A stretch of DNA of 64,000 nucleotides from Cernens ardua (GTDB lineage: Bacteria > Pseudomonadota > Gammaproteobacteria > Pseudomonadales > Halomonadaceae). The notes under the pieces were generated by a model that did not search any database, had not been told where the DNA came from, and saw only the letters and a program-made list of their open reading frames with translations. Both the position numbers and the translations under genes were made by a program. The stretch lies in NCBI RefSeq assembly GCF_051251085.1, contig NZ_JBPCZH010000001.1, positions 991,482-1,055,481 of the forward strand, given 5' to 3'. Positions 59,458 through 64,000 of this stretch are shown piece after piece. Position 1 is the first letter of the stretch. Each line of letters starts with the position of its first letter.

Positions 59458-59536
59458 GTTATCTGGTGGGCATCGGGAATGGTCTTGGGTAGGGGTTAGG
59501 AACGGGAGGACAAAGGTTCAAATCCTTTCAGATAAC
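59458..59536 (+). ncRNA. tRNA-like element in the early leader
   Basis: GTTATCTG (59458-59465) pairs with CAGATAAC (59529-59536) over 8 bp. Immediately before the 3' strand lies a perfect T-arm AAAGG-TTCAAAT-CCTTT (59512-59528) with the universal T-loop. Total length is that of a tRNA, but no anticodon stem with a standard loop can be formed and no CCA is encoded. Confidence 0.55.
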
Positions 59537-59766
59537 AAATGATGGATACGGCAGGCGTGCCGAGGACGCATAAGTTAACTGTAGATCAGTCAGGTAGATC
59601 GCCCGGCCCCGAAACCTGAAGCGTTAATAAATCTTAAGGGGTCGCGCCTATATAAGATTTTGATGTGCGATGTAGACAGGGCCATTCACCGATTTAGTCA
59701 CCCGAGACGTTAAAACGGCAGATAGCGTCGCGCTGCGCTGATAATGGAGGCGCACTTATTCTTAAC

Positions 59767-59788
59767 GGCTCGCATAGCGGGCCTTTTT
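59767..59788 (+). terminator. Terminator-like hairpin before the first early gene
   Basis: GGCTCGC-ATA-GCGGGCC followed by T5, then GGAGGGG and the ATG at 59805. It lies between leader and first gene, so it may act as an attenuator. Confidence 0.7.
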
Positions 59789-59804
59789 AATGCCTGGAGG
59801 GGTT

Positions 59805-59996
59805 ATGACACTCACACAACAGCTTCAAGACCGCTCACTGAGGGTAAACGATTTATCGATACCCATCGGCAAACGCCTGCGCTATCGAGTTAAGGGCAAT
59901 GTCGATATAGACGACTGCCGGCCGCGTGTTTTGACTCATGATGAAGCACGCAATAAGCAGCGTCTCGATGATTGGAAAGCACGTAGAGGCTGGTAA
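59805..59996 (+). CDS. Small early phage protein
   Basis: 63 residues from ATG 59805 behind a strong GGAGGGG. Basic and polar (LTQQLQDRSLRVNDLSIPIG, ending DEARNKQRLDDWKARRGW). No family recognised. First gene of the plus-strand early operon, a position where inhibitors of host functions or antitermination factors are frequent. Confidence 0.6.
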   Translation: MTLTQQLQDRSLRVNDLSIPIGKRLRYRVKGNVDIDDCRPRVLTHDEARNKQRLDDWKARRGW

Positions 59997-60023
59997 TGCT
60001 GATATTTTGGATATGCACTGATG

Positions 60024-60045
60024 GCGCCCTGATGGCGCTTTTTTT
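60024..60045 (+). terminator. Hairpin with T-tract before the next early gene
   Basis: GCGCC-CTGAT-GGCGC followed by T7; GAGAGGA and ATG 60070 follow within 30 nt. Same arrangement as at 59767 and 63142. Confidence 0.75.
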
Positions 60046-60069
60046 GTACCTTTTTTTGAGAGGATTGAT

Positions 60070-60501
60070 ATGAGCGTTGAATCAGATATTGCTGATTATT
60101 CTGCTCGGCAGGGTCGGCTTGAATCGAAAGACGATTACATCTATCGCATCGAAGAAGATGCACATGAGAAGCTCACAAAGGGTGAGGACTACAACGACTA
60201 TATCAGTGTCGATCTTCTAGTGGACTGGATGTGTGATGCACCTGATTTCAACAAGGCTCTGGTTAAGGCTGCAAGCGGTGATAGCGCTGATCTGTGGAAG
60301 ATCATGGATGAAACGCTTAACGGCGAGAAAGACGAAAATGGCAGAATTGTTAAAGCAGGAATACTTGAACGATTCAGGGATGAACTGCTTGGCAATTCAA
60401 CGGGAATAATTCACATAAAGGATATGGGATTTGCACAGCGTGTACCTAAGCATGCTCATTTGAACAATCCAGTGTTGATGCTTACAGGAACATCAAGGTG
60501 A
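60070..60501 (+). CDS. Hypothetical early phage protein
   Basis: 143 residues, acidic, helical N-terminal two thirds (VESDIADYSARQGRLESKDD, DLLVDWMCDAPDFNKALVKA) and a basic end. GAGAGGA lies 6 nt before the ATG. No family recognised. Followed by the triple small-RNA-like array on the opposite strand. Confidence 0.6.
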   Translation: MSVESDIADYSARQGRLESKDDYIYRIEEDAHEKLTKGEDYNDYISVDLLVDWMCDAPDFNKALVKAASGDSADLWKIMDETLNGEKDENGRIVKAGILERFRDELLGNSTGIIHIKDMGFAQRVPKHAHLNNPVLMLTGTSR

Positions 60502-60525
60502 GCAGGGACGCTGCTAAAAAGCTGG

Positions 60526-60635
60526 AAAAAAAAGCCAGAGACAAAATCTCCGGCAAATTACTTATCGCTAAATCTACATGGAAGTTAATTAGAGCAAATG
60601 ATCAATAATTAACTCGAACAAGGGGTACTTGTTCG
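60526..60635 (-). ncRNA. Candidate small RNA, unit 1 of a tandem triplet
   Basis: On the minus strand: 5' hairpin CGAACAA/TTGTTCG (60635-60615) with a C4-containing loop, middle stem GTTAATTA/TAATTAAC (60613-60584), then a GCCGGAGA/TCTCTGGC-type hairpin (60554-60534) and T8. A promoter lies directly upstream (60642-60669). Confidence 0.6.
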
Positions 60636-60641
60636 ACCCAT

Positions 60642-60669
60642 ATTATAGAAAATTTCTAAAAATAGTCAA
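60642..60669 (-). promoter_or_regulatory. Promoter of candidate small RNA 1
   Basis: On the minus strand TTGACT (60669-60664), 16-nt spacer and perfect TATAAT (60647-60642). Predicted start about 60635, exactly at the 5' hairpin. The -35 shares bases with the T-tract of unit 2. Confidence 0.65.
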
Positions 60670-60775
60670 AAAAAACCAGAGACAGAGTCTCTGGTAAGCG
60701 CACATTTTGGTAGCACTTGCATAATTAATCAAAAAAAGCGGCTTTTGATTAATTTGAACATTGGGAAATGTTCAA
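60668..60775 (-). ncRNA. Candidate small RNA, unit 2
   Basis: On the minus strand: 5' hairpin GAACA/TGTTC (60773-60756) with loop TTTCCCAA, middle stem ATTAATCAAAA/TTTTGATTAAT (60753-60724), perfect terminator stem ACCAGAGAC/GTCTCTGGT (60695-60675) and T7-8. The promoter is weaker than in unit 1 (TTGTGG, 17 nt, TACTAG). Confidence 0.55.
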
Positions 60776-60810
60776 TACTTAATCTAGTACATTCCAAAAG
60801 AATTTGCCAC

Positions 60811-60926
60811 AAAAAAACCAGAGCAAGTGCTCTGGCAAAACCATTTAGCTTGGAATGACTAGCTTACCAATATGAAACGCTTGTGGAGGGCACAAAACGT
60901 TTCAATGAACACAGGGAAATGTTCGA
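60811..60926 (-). ncRNA. Candidate small RNA, unit 3
   Basis: On the minus strand: 5' hairpin GAACA/TGTTC (60924-60907) with loop TTTCCCTG, middle stem GAAACG..TTGTG-CCCTC-CACAA..CGTTTC (60903-60874) with an anti-Shine-Dalgarno-like loop, terminator stem CCAGAGCA/TGCTCTGG (60835-60818) and T7. Promoter candidate TTGGAG, 17 nt, TATCCT upstream, overlapping the start of the RecE-like gene. Confidence 0.55.
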
Positions 60927-60944
60927 TATAGAGGATATAACATT

Positions 60945-61775
60945 ATGCAATTTTCTCCAACCTCCCCTGGATACTACATAGGTATACCTAACGAGGTATA
61001 CCACGCAGGTGCAGGCGTATCTAAAAGCCAATTAGACCTCATTCATAAGTCACCTTCTCTATTCCAGTGGTCCTGCAATGCTCCGGAAGATGAGAGTAAA
61101 AAGACGGCTCTCAATATGGGTGATGCATGCCATGCTCGAATACTTGAGCCTGAGCGATATCGTCTTGAATATGCAATTGGTCCTGAGAATGCTCCACGCA
61201 ATACCAAGGCAGGCAAGGAATCCTGGGCAGAGTTTGAAGCATCATTAACTGGACAGACAGTTCTAACAGCTGAGGAAGGTAGAAAGATAGAACTGATATT
61301 CGAATCGGTGATGGCGCATCCCAATGCACGTTTTCTGATTGAGCAGGATGGGGATGTTGAATCCAGTATCTATTGGAATGAATCGAGCACCGGGGAGTTA
61401 TGTCGATGTCGCCCAGATAAGCTATGTACAAATCAGCGCTGGATAGTGGACCTCAAGAGCACGGCGGATATGGATCGATTCACCAGGGCATTCTACGGCT
61501 ATCGCTACCACGTTCAAGATGCATTCTACTCAGATGGGTATGAAGCACAGTTTGGTGAGCCCCCAGCGGGTTTTCTCTTTATTGCCTTCAGTACATCAAT
61601 TGATTGTGGCCGTTACCCCGTTCGCCTCTTCTCACTGGATTTGGAGGCCAAGGTGGCAGGTCGCAATGCCTACATAAATGACGTTCAAACCTATTCACAG
61701 TGCAAGGCCAATGGATTCTGGCCGGGCATTGAAACCCTATCTCTGCCCAGGTGGGCGAAGGAGCTAGCAGCATGA
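60945..61775 (+). CDS. RecE-like PD-(D/E)xK exonuclease
   Basis: 276 residues. The nuclease core is visible: ALNMGDACHARILEPERY (His and Glu region), TGELCRCRPDKLCTNQ (Asp in RPD), and WIVDLKSTADMDRFTRAFYG (Asp-x-Lys), followed by YRYHVQDAFYSDGYEA, the usual end of RecE/exonuclease VIII C-terminal domains. It resects 5' ends of double-stranded DNA for annealing recombination. Coupled to the next gene by ATGA. Confidence 0.88.
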   Translation: MQFSPTSPGYYIGIPNEVYHAGAGVSKSQLDLIHKSPSLFQWSCNAPEDESKKTALNMGDACHARILEPERYRLEYAIGPENAPRNTKAGKESWAEFEASLTGQTVLTAEEGRKIELIFESVMAHPNARFLIEQDGDVESSIYWNESSTGELCRCRPDKLCTNQRWIVDLKSTADMDRFTRAFYGYRYHVQDAFYSDGYEAQFGEPPAGFLFIAFSTSIDCGRYPVRLFSLDLEAKVAGRNAYINDVQTYSQCKANGFWPGIETLSLPRWAKELAA

Positions 61776-62608
61776 ATACCGCCGTACAGTCACAAAACCC
61801 ATTTGGACAGCCCCAGATGGCTGAACACGTTAATCATGGCACCGTGCATATTGAGCAAAGCAGAGCTATCACTGAAGCACAGGGAAAGCTGTTACTTGCC
61901 AAGAAGTTCCCCCGCGATGAAGCAAGAGCATTTAGCCAAGTGCTGCAATCATGCTCTCGTATATCACTGGCCGTTGCCAGCACATATAGTTATCCAAGAG
62001 GAGGTCAACTAGTAACAGGACCCTCTATTCGGTTGGCAGAAGAACTGGCTAGATGCTGGGGCAACATCGAGTTTGGTATCCGTGAATTGAGCCGTCAGGA
62101 AGGCAATAGCGAAATGGAGGCCTATGCATGGGATTTAGAAACCAACACGCTATCTACTCAGCGATTTACTGTTCGTCATATCCGTGACAAGCGAGGAGGA
62201 GGTACTGTCTTAACAGATGAGCGAGACATCTACGAAACAACATCAAACATGGGATCGAGACGACTGAGAGCGCGATTAATTGCGATTCTTCCCCCCGATC
62301 TTGTAGACGCAGCATTAGAGCAGTGCAAGAAGACGATTGAAGGGGACGTGTCGATACCAATGGCTGATAGAGTTAAGCGACTTATCTCATCATTTCAACG
62401 AGTTAACGTGACTGAAAAGATGATCCGCAACAGGATAGGAAAATCACTTGATGATGTTAATGATGAAGACCTATACGAACTTCATACGATATATACCAGC
62501 CTGAAAAGCGGACAGTTCAAGGCGTCTGAATACTTTGATATGAAGCGTGAAAGCACCGAAGCCAACCGACTAAACGAACAAATGGCTGAAGCTCAGCAGT
62601 CCGCATAA
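61772..62608 (+). CDS. Conserved phage recombination-module protein
   Basis: 278 residues from ATG 61772 (AAGGAG 8 nt upstream, ATGA overlap with the nuclease). The core (EQSRAITEAQGKLLLAKKFP, TYSYPRGGQLVTGPSIRLAE, ELARCWGNIEFGIRELSRQE, YETTSNMGSRRLRARLIAIL) is a family widespread in phages and usually unnamed. Place between a RecE-like nuclease and SSB is where the single-strand annealing partner (RecT or similar) is expected. It does not look like classical RecT; annealing activity is inference. Confidence 0.65.
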   Translation: MNTAVQSQNPFGQPQMAEHVNHGTVHIEQSRAITEAQGKLLLAKKFPRDEARAFSQVLQSCSRISLAVASTYSYPRGGQLVTGPSIRLAEELARCWGNIEFGIRELSRQEGNSEMEAYAWDLETNTLSTQRFTVRHIRDKRGGGTVLTDERDIYETTSNMGSRRLRARLIAILPPDLVDAALEQCKKTIEGDVSIPMADRVKRLISSFQRVNVTEKMIRNRIGKSLDDVNDEDLYELHTIYTSLKSGQFKASEYFDMKRESTEANRLNEQMAEAQQSA

Positions 62609-62632
62609 GCGGCCTTTATTTTGGAGAGAATC

Positions 62633-63073
62633 ATGCAGAATTTTTCAGATACTGGACGAATTGGCCGCGATGCCGAGGTACGGCACACACCAGGCGGTAT
62701 CGCTGTTGCCAATTTCCCAGTGGCTATTGATAGCGGATACGGGCAGAACAAAAAGACGGTTTGGCTTGAATGCGCATTATTCGGCAAGCGTGCCGAGGGC
62801 AGTTTGATTCAACACCTGACAAAAGGTACGCAAGTCCATGTAGTTGGGGAGATCGGGCAGCGAGAGTTTCAGAAGCAAGACGGTACCCCAGCATTTCGAA
62901 TCACCCTGAATGTGAGTGATCTAAGGCTTATCGGCGGACAGCAAAGCAATCAGCAGACAGGCTATCAGCAACAGCAGCCGCAACAGAATCAGGCAAGACA
63001 GCAATATCAGCAGCCGAACGGATCATCTACTCCTAATTCATTTGACGACTTTGACGATGAGATTCCGTTTTGA
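62633..63073 (+). CDS. ssb: Single-stranded DNA-binding protein
   Basis: 146 residues from ATG 62633 behind GGAG. The OB fold starts MQNFSDTGRIGRDAEVRHTP and includes TVWLECALFGKRAE; a Gln-rich linker follows and the tail ends DDFDDEIPF, the canonical acidic tip that recruits partner proteins. Works with the nuclease and the putative annealing protein in phage replication and recombination. Confidence 0.95.
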   Translation: MQNFSDTGRIGRDAEVRHTPGGIAVANFPVAIDSGYGQNKKTVWLECALFGKRAEGSLIQHLTKGTQVHVVGEIGQREFQKQDGTPAFRITLNVSDLRLIGGQQSNQQTGYQQQQPQQNQARQQYQQPNGSSTPNSFDDFDDEIPF

Positions 63074-63098
63074 ATGACATAAGGTTATAAATATTAAT

Positions 63099-63129
63099 GG
63101 AGTTCAAGTTAAACGAACTCCTAATTTTT
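63099..63129 (+). terminator. Terminator after ssb
   Basis: GGAGTTC-9 nt-GAACTCC followed by TAATTTTT. A second hairpin follows at 63142. Confidence 0.65.
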
Positions 63130-63141
63130 CGATTTTTAGGA

Positions 63142-63165
63142 GATCGCTGCGGCGGTCTTTTTTTT
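63142..63165 (+). terminator. Hairpin with T-tract before the 64-residue protein gene
   Basis: GATCGC-TGCG-GCGGTC followed by T8, then GAGGTG and ATG 63175. Same arrangement as at 59767 and 60024. Confidence 0.75.
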
Positions 63166-63174
63166 GAGGTGAAT

Positions 63175-63369
63175 ATGGCGGGTAAATATCTAATGTCTTT
63201 ATCAACGCTTAAAGAATATGTCGATCTTTCTGCTCATATCTCAAAGTTGGAAGCCAATTACGAAGCAAAGTGTCGAGAGTGCGAAGATTTAAGGCGCCGA
63301 TTGAGCGAGTCTGAATCGGATAATAAACGATTAATCGAGAGGCTAATAAATGCGAAAGGCCAGGGGTGA
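63175..63369 (+). CDS. Small coiled-coil phage protein
   Basis: 64 residues from ATG 63175 behind GAGGTG. Almost entirely helical and charged (LEANYEAKCRECEDLRRRLS, ESDNKRLIERLINAKGQG). No family recognised. Ends 3 nt before the next gene. Confidence 0.6.
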   Translation: MAGKYLMSLSTLKEYVDLSAHISKLEANYEAKCRECEDLRRRLSESESDNKRLIERLINAKGQG

Positions 63370-63372
63370 GCT

Positions 63373-64000
63373 GTGACAACAAAGCCAAGAAAGAAAAAGC
63401 ATCATACAAAGCGTAAAGACCCTTTCACTGAATCTATGGAAGCATGGGCAGCAGGTTACTACCGCATTCGCTTCGACAATGAAGAAGATGAAACATCTTC
63501 ATTCGAAGATAACGGCTTTCTCAAGCCATGGCCTCCTACCCGCCGAGTGCTGCCATGTAACGACGAAATGGCTTACTACGCCGAGCAACATGCAGTCATC
63601 AAGAAAAGGCGCTGGCGAGCCGTTTTGATCACGTACATGCGTGATAACAACTGTAATGAGTACCGTAACATCGTCGCAGGCGAGTCTGTGCAGCCGTTTA
63701 CTGCTTATAAAGAAGGTATCGTGCCCTTTCTCACTCGGTTATGCGACGAGAACGAGAAGAAGATCAATAAGCGTCACCTGTTCGCCCGTGCAGCAGTAAT
63801 GACTCCCATGGGCCATTACGGGATTGAGAATATCCTGCCGAAGTATCAGAAAGAACTGATGCTTACTAATGGAGAGCTGGAAGCAGTAAGCCAGTTGTTA
63901 AATGAAGAGCCTGAGGTGACAACGTTCAACACGTTTGATGATCTCGATATTGATCAGAAGATATCGTGGCTTGCGCATGAGGAATACATGGCGTCGAGAG
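63373..64000 (+). CDS. Hypothetical phage protein, runs off the window
   Basis: Open from GTG 63373 (GGGGTGAG upstream) to the window end, at least 209 codons. Very basic start (TTKPRKKKHHTKRKDPF), then FLKPWPPTRRVLPCNDEMAY, an NEYRNIVAGESV stretch and a C-terminal DDLDIDQKISWLAHEEYMAS. Codon use and continuity support a real gene. No family recognised from this part. Confidence 0.6.
   Translation, partial: MTTKPRKKKHHTKRKDPFTESMEAWAAGYYRIRFDNEEDETSSFEDNGFLKPWPPTRRVLPCNDEMAYYAEQHAVIKKRRWRAVLITYMRDNNCNEYRNIVAGESVQPFTAYKEGIVPFLTRLCDENEKKINKRHLFARAAVMTPMGHYGIENILPKYQKELMLTNGELEAVSQLLNEEPEVTTFNTFDDLDIDQKISWLAHEEYMASR

Larger units (their letters stand above)
58976..59804 (+). ncRNA. Long untranslated early leader
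   Basis: About 830 nt between the early promoter and the first gene with no convincing reading frame on the plus strand; minus-strand frames look spurious. It holds a long-range stem CTGTGA/TCACAG (59096-59139), a GGTG/CACC hairpin near 59206-59222, a tRNA-like element (59458-59536) and a terminator (59767). Such a leader could carry antitermination sites (nut or put) or a regulatory RNA. The RNA family is not recognised. Confidence 0.5.
22425..64000. mobile_element. Lambda-like siphovirus prophage (right end outside the window)
   Basis: From the tRNA-like element onward the genes are phage-type: tail tip, tape measure, head, terminase, lysis, Q, replication, CI/Cro and recombination. Late genes are on the minus strand and the recombination arm is on the plus strand running out of the window. 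No integrase is seen, so it and the second attachment site should lie beyond 64,000. The structural genes look intact, suggesting a potentially functional prophage. The exact left boundary is inferred from the tRNA-like sequence. Confidence 0.93.

Noticed and set aside
58976..59804. Identification of the leader as a C4-type antisense RNA
   Set aside because: Position near antirepressor-type genes is suggestive, but I could not match the conserved C4 core, so the name is not used.
60726..60870. Tiny minus-strand frames of 18-21 codons inside the small-RNA units
   Set aside because: Not conserved between the three units and they run through terminator hairpins.
60615..60924. GAAC...GTTC dyads as SOS (LexA) boxes
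   Set aside because: Spacing is 10-11 nt, not the 4 nt of Gram-positive boxes, and does not match CTGT-N8-ACAG. They fit RNA hairpins better.
60526..60944. Triple array as a CRISPR or simple tandem repeat
   Set aside because: Units share architecture but little sequence, have no constant repeat and no spacers of fixed length.

Overview
The window joins a chromosomal segment (about 1-22,420) to most of a lambda-like siphovirus prophage (about 22,425 to beyond 64,000). The chromosomal genes are gammaproteobacterial: mutS next to fdxA, pyrG-kdsA-eno in that order, a BaeSR-like two-component system, tal and rmuC. The synteny recalls Halomonadaceae (Halomonas/Zymobacter/Carnimonas type). The genus is inferred from gene order and protein style only; no search was run.

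Host part: mutS and fdxA; an ethanolamine-type permease; an AT-rich island with a double-glycine (microcin-like) peptide gene and a 55-codon membrane-protein gene overlapping it by ATGA, the likely immunity gene; eno, kdsA and pyrG on the minus strand; a D-2-hydroxyacid dehydrogenase; a DUF3108 exported protein; a LysO-type exporter; baeS/baeR-like genes followed by a duplicated Spy-like periplasmic protein; rmuC; tal; and a small lipoprotein. Intrinsic terminators separate most units.

Prophage part: a divergent tRNA-Leu(CAA)-like sequence at 22,425-22,511 marks the probable attachment end. All late genes lie on the minus strand and are transcribed right to left. A TTGACA promoter at 51,150-51,178 lies just downstream of a Q-type antiterminator gene and is followed by a terminator (pR'-tR' logic). 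Behind it come endolysin, holin, spanins, terminase, DUF4055 portal, Mu F-like head protein, scaffold, capsid, a collagen-like head protein, connectors, tail tube, G/G-T chaperones with a -1 frameshift, tape measure, tail tip proteins and a 2,232-residue J protein with four copies of a carbohydrate-binding-like module. A P22 immI-like block (two divergent Arc-type repressors and a KilA-N protein) and a SHOCT membrane protein interrupt the tail operon.

The immunity region at 56.8-59 kb has Cro-like and CI/LexA-like genes. Three 16-bp operators lie between them, and two more lie over a strong early promoter at 58.93-58.98 kb, beyond a P63C-domain gene. Minus-strand early genes (antirepressor, O-like protein with internal iterons, DnaC-like loader, RusA, Q) run left. 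Plus-strand early genes (RecE-like nuclease, putative annealing protein, SSB) run right, after an 830-nt untranslated leader containing a tRNA-like element.

The least explained element is at 60,526-60,944. Three tandem units of about 141-151 bp each have the layout of a minus-strand small RNA: 5' hairpin with a C-rich loop, middle hairpin, terminator hairpin with U-tract. A second recurring pattern is a terminator-like hairpin with T-tract placed directly in front of the ribosome binding site of many phage genes. Integrase and the right attachment site should lie beyond 64,000.
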